Source of the DNA: Serratia proteamaculans_D
Lineage (GTDB): Bacteria; Pseudomonadota; Gammaproteobacteria; Enterobacterales; Enterobacteriaceae
Assembly (NCBI RefSeq): GCF_049959315.1
Contig: NZ_CP188201.1
Length of the DNA: 64,000 bases
Direction: 5' to 3' (one strand)
In this document: piece after piece, positions 43,954 through 53,238 of the stretch
Numbering within the stretch: position 1 is the first letter of the stretch
Layout of the letters: every line of letters starts with the position of its first letter
Translations under genes and position numbers: made by a program
Notes under the pieces: model-generated
The model's input: the letters and a program-made list of their open reading frames with translations, nothing else
Told to the model about the DNA's origin: nothing
Databases searched by the model: none

Positions 43954-43973
43954 GGCCCCCCCAACGGGGGGCC
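43954..43973 (+). terminator. Hairpin after acuI
   Basis: GGCCCCCC and GGGGGGCC pair around CAAC just after the acuI stop. It lacks a U-run. Confidence 0.5.
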
Positions 43974-44067
43974 TATCCCGACTGCGAAATTTCATATTTT
44001 CCCGCTGCCTCTCGCATAAGGCCTGGTTTCACGCCATGCTTACACCATAAATTGCGGAGAAAATACC

Positions 44068-45069
44068 ATGAGCAAACAACGTAAATTAACTGAGGCCGAT
44101 GTCACGCCAGAGAGCGTGTTTTATCAGCGGCGTAAAGTGTTGCAGGCGTTGGGCATCACCGCCGCATCCCTGGCTCTGCCGCTTAATGCGCAGGCCGATT
44201 TGCTGTCATGGTTTAAAGGCCACGATCGGCCCAAGGCTCCGCCGGGTAAAGCGCTGGAGTTCAGCAAACCTGCCGCCTGGCAGGCCCAACTGGCTTTGAC
44301 GCCGGAAAATAAGGTCACTGGCTACAACAACTTCTACGAATTCGGTCTGGACAAGGCCGATCCGGCAGCCAATGCCGGCGGGTTGAAAACCGAAGGTTGG
44401 CAGGTACGCATCGACGGCGAAGTCGCCAAACCTATCACGCTGGACATCGATGATTTAATCAAACGCTTCCCGCTGGAACAACGCATCTACCGCATGCGCT
44501 GCGTTGAAGCCTGGTCGATGGTGGTGCCGTGGATTGGCTTTGAATTGGGTAAACTGCTCAAGCTGGCAGAACCCAACAGCAACGCGCGTTACGTCGCCTT
44601 CCAGACGTTGTACGACCCGGAACAGATGCCCGGCCAGAAAGACCGCTTTATCGGCGGCGGGTTGAAGTATCCGTATGTCGAAGGGCTGCGTCTCGACGAG
44701 GCGATGAACCCGCTGGCGCTGCTGACCGTCGGCGTGTACGGCAAAACATTGCCACCGCAGAATGGTGCGCCGCTGCGCTTGATCACCCCATGGAAATACG
44801 GTTTTAAAGGCATAAAGTCGATCGTCCATATCCGCCTGGTACGCGATCAACCGCCCACCACCTGGAATGAGTCGGCGCCGAATGAATACGGCTTCTATGC
44901 CAACGTGAATCCGCACGTCGATCACCCGCGCTGGTCGCAGGCCACCGAGCGTTTTATTGGTTCAGGCGGCATTCTGGACGTTAAACGCCAACCCACCCTG
45001 CTGTTTAATGGCTATGCCGAACAGGTCGCATCGCTGTACCGCGGCCTGGATCTACGGGAGAATTTCTAA
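44068..45069 (+). CDS. msrP: Methionine-sulfoxide reductase catalytic subunit MsrP (YedY)
   Basis: The 333-residue precursor has a twin-arginine signal (YQRRKVLQALGITAASLALPLNAQA, RR at 21-22), so it is exported folded with its molybdopterin. The Mo-coordinating Cys145 is in YRMRCVEAWSMVVPW. The later PRWSQATERFIG region is typical of YedY. It repairs oxidised methionines in periplasmic proteins, with electrons from MsrQ. The msrQ GTG follows the stop with no gap. Confidence 0.96.
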   Translation: MSKQRKLTEADVTPESVFYQRRKVLQALGITAASLALPLNAQADLLSWFKGHDRPKAPPGKALEFSKPAAWQAQLALTPENKVTGYNNFYEFGLDKADPAANAGGLKTEGWQVRIDGEVAKPITLDIDDLIKRFPLEQRIYRMRCVEAWSMVVPWIGFELGKLLKLAEPNSNARYVAFQTLYDPEQMPGQKDRFIGGGLKYPYVEGLRLDEAMNPLALLTVGVYGKTLPPQNGAPLRLITPWKYGFKGIKSIVHIRLVRDQPPTTWNESAPNEYGFYANVNPHVDHPRWSQATERFIGSGGILDVKRQPTLLFNGYAEQVASLYRGLDLRENF

Positions 45070-45669
45070 GTGCGTTTGACTCCAACCCATATCAAAGGGA
45101 TCAAAGTCGCCATTTATCTGGCGGCATTTTTGCCCTTTCTCTGGCTGGTATTATCGGTGGATCAGGGCTGGTTCAGCGCCGATCCGGCCAAGGATATCCA
45201 GCACTTTACCGGCAGGATGACGCTGAAACTGTTGCTGGCAACCCTGATGATCGCCCCGCTGGCACGCTATACCCGCCAGCCTCTGCTGATCCGTTGCCGC
45301 CGCCTGGTGGGATTGTGGTGTTTTGCCTGGGGCACGCTGCACCTGATAAGCTATTCGACGCTGGAATTGGGGCTGAGCAATATGGGTCTGTTGGGACGTG
45401 AACTGGTCACCCGACCTTACCTGACGCTCGGCATTATCAGCTGGCTGATCCTGCTGGCCCTGGCGGCAACCTCGACGTTGTGGGCCATGCGCAAACTGGG
45501 GGCAAAATGGCAGACGTTGCATAATCTGGTGTATCTGGTGGCTATCCTGGCACCGATTCACTACCTGTGGTCGGTCAAAACCTTTTCGCCACAGCCCTTC
45601 ATTTATGCCCTGCTGGCCGTCGTGCTGCTGGCGCTGCGCTACAAGAAATTCCGCAATTGGTGGCGTTAA
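45070..45669 (+). CDS. msrQ: Haem-binding membrane subunit MsrQ (YedZ)
   Basis: The 199-residue protein has about six membrane spans of the ferric-reductase-like type. Candidate haem-ligand histidines are in KDIQHFTGRMTL, WGTLHLISYS and TLHNLVYLVAILAPIHYLW. It starts with GTG immediately after the msrP TAA. It passes electrons from the quinone pool or a flavin reductase to MsrP. The two genes form the msrPQ operon. Confidence 0.95.
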   Translation: MRLTPTHIKGIKVAIYLAAFLPFLWLVLSVDQGWFSADPAKDIQHFTGRMTLKLLLATLMIAPLARYTRQPLLIRCRRLVGLWCFAWGTLHLISYSTLELGLSNMGLLGRELVTRPYLTLGIISWLILLALAATSTLWAMRKLGAKWQTLHNLVYLVAILAPIHYLWSVKTFSPQPFIYALLAVVLLALRYKKFRNWWR

Positions 45670-45910
45670 AAGGCGGAACTTTTCTGTGTTCTACCCCTCA
45701 TAATGCGATAACACCCTCATCAGTTTGCTGGTTTTGGGTTGAATATCTTCGCTGATAAGACCAGTATTTAGCTGCGAATTGCTACGATATCGTTATAATG
45801 CCCGACCTTGTTTCTGTTCTCAGGGTGAATTTTCCCCTTAACAGGTGACAAATCGGTGACATCGGGTTATTTTCTACGATGATGGTTTTATTGCCGGAGA
45901 TACCAGCACA

Positions 45911-46363
45911 ATGGCGGATAAGTTTCACATTTTGCTTCTGAACGGCCCCAATCTGAATCTGCTGGGGACGCGTGAGCCGGAGAAGTACGGCAGCACGACG
46001 CTAACAGAGATTGTTAACGGATTGGAAAACCAGGCATCCGCACTGGATATTACCCTGAGCCATCTGCAGTCTAACGCTGAACATGCGCTTATCGACTGCA
46101 TACACCAGGCACGCGGCAACACAGATTTTATTCTGATCAACCCTGCCGCGTTCACGCATACCAGCGTGGCGCTGCGCGATGCATTGCTGGCGGTGCAGAT
46201 CCCGTTTATCGAGATCCACCTCTCCAACGTGCATGCCCGAGAGCCTTTCCGTCATCACTCCTACCTTTCCGATATTGCGGTGGGTGTGATTTGCGGCCTC
46301 GGCGCAGATGGCTACACATTTGCTTTACAGGCAGCGGTTAACCGTCTGTCGAAAACCCACTAA
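45911..46363 (+). CDS. aroQ: Type II 3-dehydroquinate dehydratase AroQ
   Basis: The 150-residue protein is a dodecameric flavodoxin-like type II dehydroquinase of the shikimate pathway. Signatures are LNGPNLNLLGTREPEKYGS (with the catalytic Tyr of the flexible loop), NPAAFTHTSVALRDALL and the catalytic His region EIHLSNVHAREPFRHHSYLSDIA. E. coli K-12 lacks this gene; here, as in Serratia and Yersinia, it directly precedes accB (32 nt), so fatty-acid and aromatic synthesis genes share a transcript. Confidence 0.96.
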   Translation: MADKFHILLLNGPNLNLLGTREPEKYGSTTLTEIVNGLENQASALDITLSHLQSNAEHALIDCIHQARGNTDFILINPAAFTHTSVALRDALLAVQIPFIEIHLSNVHAREPFRHHSYLSDIAVGVICGLGADGYTFALQAAVNRLSKTH

Positions 46364-46395
46364 TTGCTACGCAAAAAGAGTACGGAATCACACTC

Positions 46396-46860
46396 ATGGA
46401 TATTCGTAAAATCAAGAAACTGATCGAACTGGTTGAAGAATCAGGTATTTCTGAACTGGAAATCTCTGAAGGCGAAGAGTCGGTTCGCATCAGCCGTGCC
46501 GCTCCGGCACAGGCTTACCCAATGATGCCGCAGGCATACGCAATGCCGGCACAGCCGCAGCCAGCACTGGCTACTGCCGTTGCTGCCGCGCCAGCCGAAA
46601 CCCCTGCAGCACCAGCGGCCATGAGTGGCCACATCGTCCGTTCTCCAATGGTCGGCACCTTCTACCGCACGCCGAGCCCGGATGCGAAAGCCTTCATCGA
46701 AATTGGCCAGAAAGTGAATGCCGGCGACACGCTGTGCATCGTTGAAGCCATGAAAATGATGAACCAGATCGAAGCGGATAAATCCGGCGTGGTGAAAGCC
46801 ATTCTGGTAGAGAACGGCCAACCGGTAGAATTTGACGAGCCACTGGTCGTCATCGAATAA
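46396..46860 (+). CDS. accB: Biotin carboxyl carrier protein of acetyl-CoA carboxylase
   Basis: The 154-residue protein has an N-terminal dimerising helix (MDIRKIKKLIELVEESGI) and an Ala/Pro/Gln-rich linker (residues 38-76). The biotinyl domain carries EAMKMMNQ with the biotinylated Lys120, and the characteristic thumb GTFYRTPSPDAKAF. It carries carboxybiotin between AccC and the AccAD transferase. It is 10 nt upstream of accC; in E. coli AccB also autoregulates the operon. Confidence 0.98.
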   Translation: MDIRKIKKLIELVEESGISELEISEGEESVRISRAAPAQAYPMMPQAYAMPAQPQPALATAVAAAPAETPAAPAAMSGHIVRSPMVGTFYRTPSPDAKAFIEIGQKVNAGDTLCIVEAMKMMNQIEADKSGVVKAILVENGQPVEFDEPLVVIE

Positions 46861-46870
46861 CGAGGCGAAC

Positions 46871-48220
46871 ATGCTTGATAAAATTGTTATCGCCAACCGT
46901 GGCGAGATCGCGCTTCGTATCCTGCGTGCCTGTAAAGAGCTCGGTATCAAAACCGTTGCCGTGCATTCCACAGCCGATCGCGATCTGAAACACGTACTGC
47001 TGGCTGACGAGACCGTGTGTATCGGTCCTGCACCATCGGTAAAAAGCTATCTGAATATCCCGGCTATCATCTCTGCGGCGGAAATCACCGGCGCAGTGGC
47101 GATCCACCCGGGTTACGGCTTCTTGTCCGAGAACGCCGACTTCGCCGAGCAGATCGAACGCTCAGGCTTTATCTTCATTGGCCCTAAAGCCGAAACCATC
47201 CGCCTGATGGGCGACAAGGTTTCTGCCATCAACGCCATGAAGAAAGCCGGCGTGCCTTGCGTACCAGGCTCCGATGGCCCGCTGACCGACGACATGGATA
47301 AAAACCGTGCCTTCGCCAAGCGCATCGGCTACCCGGTGATCATCAAGGCATCTGGCGGCGGCGGCGGCCGTGGCATGCGCGTTGTGCGCAGCGACAAAGA
47401 CCTCGAACAATCCATTTCCATGACCAAAGCTGAAGCCAAAGCGGCTTTCAACAATGACATGGTTTACATGGAAAAATACCTGGAAAACCCACGCCATATC
47501 GAAATTCAGATTTTGGCAGACGGTCAGGGTAACGCCATCTATCTGGCCGAGCGCGACTGCTCCATGCAGCGTCGTCACCAGAAAGTGGTTGAAGAGGCTC
47601 CAGCACCAGGCATCACCAGCGAAATGCGCCGTTACATCGGCGAGCGCTGCTCGAAAGCCTGTGTTGAAATTGGTTACCGCGGCGCGGGTACTTTCGAGTT
47701 CCTGTACGAAAACGGCGAGTTCTATTTCATCGAAATGAACACCCGTATTCAGGTTGAACACCCGGTTACCGAAATGATCACCGGCGTGGATCTGATCAAA
47801 GAGCAGCTGCGCATCGCTGCCGGTCAGCCGCTGTCGATCAAACAGGATGAAGTGAAGGTTCACGGCCACGCGGTGGAATGCCGTATCAACGCCGAAGACC
47901 CGAACACCTTCCTGCCAAGCCCAGGCAAGATCACCCGTTTCCATGCGCCAGGCGGTTTCGGCGTGCGTTGGGAATCTCATATTTACGCCGGTTATACCGT
48001 ACCGCCGTACTATGATTCCATGATTGGCAAACTGATCACTTACGGTGAAAACCGTGACGTGGCGATTGCCCGCATGAAGAACGCCCTGGCTGAGCTGATC
48101 ATCGATGGCATCAAAACCAACGTTGAACTGCAGCAGCGGATCATGAGCGACGAAAACTTCCAGCACGGTGGCACCAACATCCACTATCTGGAGAAGAAGC
48201 TCGGTCTGCAGGAAACCTAA
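46871..48220 (+). CDS. accC: Biotin carboxylase AccC
   Basis: The 449-residue protein has exactly the E. coli length when started at MLDKIVIANRGEIALRIL (46871). It is an ATP-grasp enzyme: the glycine-rich lid KASGGGGGRGMRVV, the biotin/bicarbonate residues in ERDCSMQRRHQKVVEEAPAP and the metal-binding EMNTRIQVEHPVTE are all present. It carboxylates biotin on AccB for malonyl-CoA synthesis. It follows accB by 10 nt and ends at a strong terminator. Confidence 0.98.
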   Translation: MLDKIVIANRGEIALRILRACKELGIKTVAVHSTADRDLKHVLLADETVCIGPAPSVKSYLNIPAIISAAEITGAVAIHPGYGFLSENADFAEQIERSGFIFIGPKAETIRLMGDKVSAINAMKKAGVPCVPGSDGPLTDDMDKNRAFAKRIGYPVIIKASGGGGGRGMRVVRSDKDLEQSISMTKAEAKAAFNNDMVYMEKYLENPRHIEIQILADGQGNAIYLAERDCSMQRRHQKVVEEAPAPGITSEMRRYIGERCSKACVEIGYRGAGTFEFLYENGEFYFIEMNTRIQVEHPVTEMITGVDLIKEQLRIAAGQPLSIKQDEVKVHGHAVECRINAEDPNTFLPSPGKITRFHAPGGFGVRWESHIYAGYTVPPYYDSMIGKLITYGENRDVAIARMKNALAELIIDGIKTNVELQQRIMSDENFQHGGTNIHYLEKKLGLQET

Positions 48221-48246
48221 GGCAGATTTTTCATCTCGCCTGACAG

Positions 48247-48278
48247 AAGGCCGGTTAATTACCGGCCTTTTTCTTTTT
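48247..48278 (+). terminator. Rho-independent terminator of aroQ-accBC
   Basis: AAGGCCGGT (48247-48255) and ACCGGCCTT (48261-48269) around TAATT are followed by TTTCTTTTTC. This is a classical terminator. Confidence 0.9.
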
Positions 48279-48374
48279 CATCTCAGGCACGGTAACGGTT
48301 TGGCAAAATCCGCCCTTGCCGTAGAATTCCTTACCTTTGGCAAAACCATCACCGTAAACCTATGGGGAACACTG

Positions 48375-48617
48375 ATGGACACACGCTTTATTCAAGCCCA
48401 CCGCGAAGCACGATGGGCACTCGGTCTGACGCTGCTCTACCTGCTGGCCTGGTCGTTGGCGGCCTATCTGCCAGACAGCGCATCCGGTATTACCGGCCTG
48501 CCGCACTGGTTCGAAATGGCCTGCTTATTGGTGCCACTGCTGTTTATCGGCCTGTGCTGGCTGATGGTACGCGGCATATTCCGTGATATTTCACTGGAGG
48601 ACGGCGATGCAAACTGA
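48375..48617 (+). CDS. yhdT: YhdT family small membrane protein
   Basis: The 80-residue protein has two membrane spans (ALGLTLLYLLAWSLAAYL and FEMACLLVPLLFIGLCWLMV) and an acidic end (ISLEDGDAN). It starts at the ATG 48375, matching the DUF997/YhdT family. It overlaps the panF start by 11 nt, so the two are translated together and YhdT may be a small partner of the pantothenate carrier. Function unproven. Confidence 0.92.
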   Translation: MDTRFIQAHREARWALGLTLLYLLAWSLAAYLPDSASGITGLPHWFEMACLLVPLLFIGLCWLMVRGIFRDISLEDGDAN

Positions 48618-50052
48618 AGTTATTTTGCCGCTGGTCGCCTATCTGGTGCTGGTATTTGGGCTGTCGGTCTACGCTTACAGCCGTCGTCAGACCGGCAACT
48701 TTCTTAGCGAGTACTTCCTGGGCAGCCGATCGATGGGTGGCTTCGTGCTGGCCATGACGCTGACCGCTACCTATATCAGCGCCAGCTCATTTATTGGTGG
48801 CCCCGGTGCGGCCTATAAATATGGCCTTGGCTGGGTACTGCTGGCGATGATCCAACTGCCGGCGGTGTGGCTTTCGCTCGGGGTGCTGGGCAAGAAGTTC
48901 GCCATTCTGGCGCGCCGCTACAACGCCATCACCTTAAACGACATGCTTTACGGCCGCTATCAAAGCCGTCTGTTGGTCTGGCTGGCCAGTCTCAGTTTGT
49001 TGGTGGCGTTCCTGGGAGCCATGACGGTGCAGTTTATCGGCGGCGCACGCCTGCTGGAAACCGCTGCCGGCATCCCTTACGACACCGGCCTGCTGATCTT
49101 TGGCCTCAGCATCGCGCTGTATACCGCCTTTGGCGGCTTTCGTGCCAGCGTGCTGAACGATGCCATGCAGGGCCTGGTGATGTTGATCGGCACCGTGCTG
49201 TTGCTGGTGGCAGTGATCCACGCCGCCGGTGGTCTGCACAGCGCAGTGGACAAACTCCAGCAGATCGACCCGGCGCTGGTGTCGCCGCAGGGCGGTGAGC
49301 AGATCCTCAGCCTGCCGTTTATGGCCTCGTTCTGGATCCTGGTGTGCTTTGGCGTGATTGGCCTGCCGCATACTGCGGTTCGCTGTATTTCCTACAAAGA
49401 CAGTAAGGCAGTACACCGCGGCATCATCCTCGGCACCATGGTAGTCGCGGTGCTGATGTTCGGTATGCACCTGGCCGGTGCTCTGGGCCGCGCGGTGTTG
49501 CCGGATCTGAAGATCCCCGATCAGGTGATCCCGACGCTGATGATCACCGTGCTGCCACCCTATGCCGCCGGTATCTTCCTGGCCGCACCGATGGCAGCCA
49601 TCATGTCGACCATTAATGCCCAGCTGCTGCAATCTTCCGCCACTATTATTAAAGATCTCTACCTTGGCGTACGCCCGCAGCAAATGCAGAACGAACGCCT
49701 GATTAAACGCTTCTCCAGCCTGACCACGTTAATCCTCGGGCTTTTGGTGCTGCTGGCGGCATGGCGACCACCGGAAATGATCATCTGGCTGAACCTGCTG
49801 GCGTTCGGCGGTCTGGAGGCGGTCTTCCTGTGGCCACTGGTGCTGGGCCTGTACTGGGAACGCGCCAACGCACAGGGAGCACTTAGCTCAATGGTGACGG
49901 GTGCGGTATGCTATACGCTATTGGCCAGCTTCAAGCTGCAACTGGCGGGGCTGCACCCTATTGTGCCTTCGCTGCTGCTTGGCCTGCTGGCGTTTTATAT
50001 CGGTAACCTCGTCGGCGAAAAACGCCGGACGGCGTCATCATTCCCCTCTTAA
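48607..50052 (+). CDS. panF: Sodium/pantothenate symporter PanF
   Basis: The 481-residue protein is a sodium:solute symporter (SSS family) with about 13 membrane spans. Sodium-site and family motifs include MTLTATYISASSFIGGPGAAYKYGLGW, YTAFGGFRASVLNDAMQGLVML and LAAPMAAIMSTINAQLLQSSATI. The start MQTEVILPL is preceded by GGAGGA. It imports pantothenate for coenzyme A synthesis. It lies between yhdT and prmA as in E. coli. Confidence 0.96.
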   Translation: MQTEVILPLVAYLVLVFGLSVYAYSRRQTGNFLSEYFLGSRSMGGFVLAMTLTATYISASSFIGGPGAAYKYGLGWVLLAMIQLPAVWLSLGVLGKKFAILARRYNAITLNDMLYGRYQSRLLVWLASLSLLVAFLGAMTVQFIGGARLLETAAGIPYDTGLLIFGLSIALYTAFGGFRASVLNDAMQGLVMLIGTVLLLVAVIHAAGGLHSAVDKLQQIDPALVSPQGGEQILSLPFMASFWILVCFGVIGLPHTAVRCISYKDSKAVHRGIILGTMVVAVLMFGMHLAGALGRAVLPDLKIPDQVIPTLMITVLPPYAAGIFLAAPMAAIMSTINAQLLQSSATIIKDLYLGVRPQQMQNERLIKRFSSLTTLILGLLVLLAAWRPPEMIIWLNLLAFGGLEAVFLWPLVLGLYWERANAQGALSSMVTGAVCYTLLASFKLQLAGLHPIVPSLLLGLLAFYIGNLVGEKRRTASSFPS

Positions 50053-50064
50053 AAGAGAATTGTT

Positions 50065-50946
50065 ATGCCTTGGATCCAACTCAAACTGAACACCACCGGC
50101 AGCCAGGCAGAAGACCTGAGCGACGCGCTGGTTGAAAGCGGCGCAGTATCGGTGACCTTTCAGGACACCCACGACAATCCGGTGTTCGAACCGCTGCCTG
50201 GCGAAACCCTGCTGTGGGGCGATACCGATGTGATCGGGCTGTACGACGCTGAAACCGATATGGCCGAAGTGGTGGCAATGCTGGAACAGCATCCGCTGCT
50301 GGGCGTTGGTTTCCGCCACAAGATCGAACAGCTGGAAGACAAAGACTGGGAGCGTGAGTGGATGGACAACTTCCACCCAATGCGCTTCGGCGAGCGTCTG
50401 TGGATCTGCCCAAGCTGGCGTGACGTGCCCGATCCGGATGCGGTTAACGTGATGCTCGACCCGGGCCTGGCGTTTGGTACCGGCACCCACCCGACGACGG
50501 CGCTGTGTCTGCAGTGGCTCGATGGCCTGGATCTGGCTGGCAAGACCATTATCGACTTCGGCTGCGGTTCCGGCATCCTGGCGATTGCCGCCCTGAAGCT
50601 CGGTGCCGCACGCGCTATCGGCATTGATATCGATCCCCAGGCCATTCAGGCCAGTCGCGACAACGCGCAGCGTAACGGCGTTTCAGAGCGTCTGGAGCTG
50701 TATCTGCCAAAAGACCAACCTGCTGACCTGCTGGCCGACGTGGTCGTCGCCAATATTCTGGCCGGTCCATTGCGTGAGCTGGCCCCGCTGATCGGCTGCC
50801 TGCCAAAATCCGGCGGTTATCTGGGCCTGTCCGGCGTGCTGGCTACCCAGGCAGCGAACGTGGCGCAAGCCTATGAAGATAAATTCACGCTCGACCCGGT
50901 AGCCGAACGCGAGGAATGGTGTCGCATCACCGGCCAACGCAAATAA
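50065..50946 (+). CDS. prmA: Ribosomal protein L11 methyltransferase PrmA
   Basis: The 293-residue protein has a small N-terminal L11-recognition domain (residues 1-55), an interdomain linker and a class I methyltransferase domain. The SAM loop is IIDFGCGSGILAIAALKLGA (about 159-178) and the VVVANILAGPLRELAPL motif holds the NILA signature. It trimethylates L11. It starts 12 nt after panF and ends before a strong terminator. Confidence 0.97.
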   Translation: MPWIQLKLNTTGSQAEDLSDALVESGAVSVTFQDTHDNPVFEPLPGETLLWGDTDVIGLYDAETDMAEVVAMLEQHPLLGVGFRHKIEQLEDKDWEREWMDNFHPMRFGERLWICPSWRDVPDPDAVNVMLDPGLAFGTGTHPTTALCLQWLDGLDLAGKTIIDFGCGSGILAIAALKLGAARAIGIDIDPQAIQASRDNAQRNGVSERLELYLPKDQPADLLADVVVANILAGPLRELAPLIGCLPKSGGYLGLSGVLATQAANVAQAYEDKFTLDPVAEREEWCRITGQRK

Positions 50947-50964
50947 TGACAGTGTTGCTTTGAT

Positions 50965-51006
50965 AAAAACCACCGATAACCTAATCCGTTACGGTGGTTT
51001 TTTTTT
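50965..51006 (+). terminator. Rho-independent terminator of panF-prmA
   Basis: AAAACCACCG pairs with CGGTGGTTTT and TAAC with GTTA around a 7-nt loop, with one bulged A. A run of nine T follows. Confidence 0.85.
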
Positions 51007-51130
51007 ACCACCCGAGATTTCGCTGATTTATCCTGACGAAAAGCAGAGGTATGCTGCAGGCGCGTTAACAGCCGCTTTTTTAGCTGCTGCCCGCCAAAGG
51101 ATACTAACTATTTTTCAATAAGGATTGGCA

Positions 51131-51865
51131 ATGAAAGGGAAATTACTACTCGCCGCTTTACTGGTCTCCAGTTTTTCGGTGGGCGCCGCCGAGCAGGCCC
51201 ATTGGGGCTATGAAGGCCAGGAAGATCCAGCACACTGGGGAAAACTTTCTCCGGACTTTTCGCTATGCGAAACCGGTAAGAACCAGTCACCGGTTAATGT
51301 TAAGGGTGCTCTGAAAACCCAGCACCACAAACTGAAACTCGCTTTCCAGCCGGGTAAGCAACAGATCGTCAATAACGGCCATACCGTGCAGGTAAACGTC
51401 AGCGGCGGCAATACCCTGGTGCTGGATAACGACACTTTCACGCTGCAACAATTTCACTTCCACGCCCCCAGCGAAAACGAAATTGACGGTAAGCAATTCC
51501 CCCTTGAGGCGCACTTTGTCTATAAAGACCAAGAGGGTGAACTGGCAGTCCTGGCATTGATGTTCCAGCAAGGCGAAGCCAACCCGCAGCTGGCGCAGGC
51601 CTGGCGGCAGATGCCGACCGCCGTCGATCAGACCGCTGTGCTGACCACGCCGCTGGATATCAAGGCGCTGCTGCCCCAAAACTTTAACTTCTATCGGTTT
51701 AGCGGCTCGTTAACCACGCCTCCTTGTTCCGAAGGGGTAAGCTGGATGGTGCTGGATAAGCCTGTCAGCGCCTCTGCCGAGCAGATCGCCCAATTCCGCG
51801 CCGTAGTTCACCATGCGAACAATCGCCCGCTACAGTCGCTGAACGGCCGCGTAATCATCGATTAA
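51131..51865 (+). CDS. cah: Periplasmic alpha-carbonic anhydrase
   Basis: The 244-residue precursor has a signal peptide (MKGKLLLAALLVSSFSVGAAE). The zinc ligands of alpha-carbonic anhydrases are present: His109 and His111 (QFHFHAPSEN) and His128 (EAHFVY). The substrate-pocket motif SLTTPPCSEGVSWMV is also present, and its Cys can form the family disulfide with Cys46 (SLCETGKNQSP). It hydrates CO2 in the periplasm. It is inserted between prmA and dusB, which are adjacent in E. coli K-12, and has its own terminators on both sides. Confidence 0.94.
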   Translation: MKGKLLLAALLVSSFSVGAAEQAHWGYEGQEDPAHWGKLSPDFSLCETGKNQSPVNVKGALKTQHHKLKLAFQPGKQQIVNNGHTVQVNVSGGNTLVLDNDTFTLQQFHFHAPSENEIDGKQFPLEAHFVYKDQEGELAVLALMFQQGEANPQLAQAWRQMPTAVDQTAVLTTPLDIKALLPQNFNFYRFSGSLTTPPCSEGVSWMVLDKPVSASAEQIAQFRAVVHHANNRPLQSLNGRVIID

Positions 51866-51880
51866 GGCTATCTGGATAAC

Positions 51881-51910
51881 TTCACCGCCGGCCTGATAGC
51901 TGGCGGTGAA
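51881..51910 (+). terminator. Hairpin after the carbonic anhydrase gene
   Basis: TTCACCGCC and GGCGGTGAA pair around a 12-nt loop 16 nt past the stop. The U-run is poor. Confidence 0.5.
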
Positions 51911-52251
51911 CATTCCCCTCTTTAGCCACAACCCTCGCCAAGCGATTTCAGCGTAATTGTGCCCCTTCTCAACGCAATACCCTGACAAATGGCCTATATC
52001 GCTGCCGATATCCAGCTGAATCGAGACTCATTACAGATAAAATTCTGTTGTGTTGGGAATATTTTATCGAGCACTAATTGACCATTTTTCGTCAACTCAT
52101 TGTTAAATATATATAATATTTTTATAGATCCTGACGAGGTGCATTTTTATTGCCGAATAGCGCCTGATTGGTCAAAGTTTGGCCTTTCATCTCAACGCAA
52201 AAATGCGTAATATACGCGCCCTTGCGGACACAGTATGGTTACTCTTTGTCT
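51911..52251 (+). promoter_or_regulatory. dusB-fis control region and promoter
   Basis: TTTCAT (52185-52190) and TAATAT (52208-52213) are 17 bp apart, followed by the GC-rich discriminator CGCGCCC (52215-52221). That arrangement matches the stringently controlled, growth-phase-dependent fis promoter of E. coli. Upstream, 52040-52140 is AT-rich with TTGAC/GTCAA at 52078-52095, a likely region for Fis/IHF/CRP binding (inference). Confidence 0.65.
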
Positions 52252-53217
52252 ATGCGCATTGGACACCACCAGCTTACAAATTGCTTGATTGCGGCCCCGA
52301 TGGCCGGCATTACAGATCGCCCATTTAGAGCCCTATGTCATGCAATGGGTGCTGGGATGGCTGTATCCGAAATGCTCTCCTCCAATCCGGAGGTGTGGCG
52401 GACGGATAAGTCGCGTCTGCGTATGGTCCATAGCGATGAACCAGGGATCCGTTCCGTGCAGATTGCCGGATGCGATCCGGATGATATGGCCGCCGCGGCA
52501 CGGATTAACGTGGCCAGTGGTGCACAGATCATCGACATCAATATGGGGTGCCCGGCCAAGAAAGTGAACCGGAAGCTTGCAGGGTCTGCCTTGCTGCAGT
52601 ACCCGGATCTGGTTAAACAGATCCTCCACGCGGTCGTTAACGCTGTGGATGTGCCGGTAACGCTTAAGATCCGTACCGGCTGGGAACCCGAACACCGTAA
52701 CTGTGTAGAGATTGCCCAACTGGCCGAAGACTGTGGTATACAGGCCCTGACTATTCATGGCCGAACCCGTGCCTGCCTGTTCAACGGCGACGCGGAGTAC
52801 GACAGCATTCGGGCAGTTAAGCAGAGTGTTTCTATTCCGATTATCGCGAATGGCGACATTACTGACCCGCATAAAGCCAGAGCAGTGCTCGACTACACTG
52901 GGGCTGATGCCCTGATGATAGGCCGTGCTGCTCAGGGGAGACCCTGGATCTTCCGGGAAATCCAGCATTATCTGGACACTGGGGAACTGCTGCCCCCTCC
53001 GCCACTTGGCGAGGTTAAGCGTTTGTTGATAGGGCATATTCGGGAATTGCACGGCTTTTACGGCCAAGGCAAGGGATTCCGGATTGCTCGTAAGCACGTA
53101 TCCTGGTATCTCCAGGAGCACGCCCCGAATGACCAGTTTCGGCGCACATTCAACGCCATAGAGGATGCCAGCGAACAGCTGGAGGCGTTGGAGGCATATT
53201 TCGAAAATCTTGCGTAA
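52252..53217 (+). CDS. dusB: tRNA-dihydrouridine synthase B
   Basis: The 321-residue protein starts at MRIGHHQLTNCLIAAPMAGITDRPFR. The catalytic Cys100 is in IIDINMGCPAKKV. FMN-phosphate-binding segments (LTIHGRTR, IPIIANGDIT, ALMIGRAAQGRPW) define the Dus TIM barrel, followed by a helical C-terminal tRNA-binding domain. It reduces uridine in tRNA. It is the first gene of dusB-fis, 21 nt before fis. Confidence 0.97.
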   Translation: MRIGHHQLTNCLIAAPMAGITDRPFRALCHAMGAGMAVSEMLSSNPEVWRTDKSRLRMVHSDEPGIRSVQIAGCDPDDMAAAARINVASGAQIIDINMGCPAKKVNRKLAGSALLQYPDLVKQILHAVVNAVDVPVTLKIRTGWEPEHRNCVEIAQLAEDCGIQALTIHGRTRACLFNGDAEYDSIRAVKQSVSIPIIANGDITDPHKARAVLDYTGADALMIGRAAQGRPWIFREIQHYLDTGELLPPPPLGEVKRLLIGHIRELHGFYGQGKGFRIARKHVSWYLQEHAPNDQFRRTFNAIEDASEQLEALEAYFENLA

Positions 53218-53238
53218 CAAAAAAGAGCTGACAGAACT

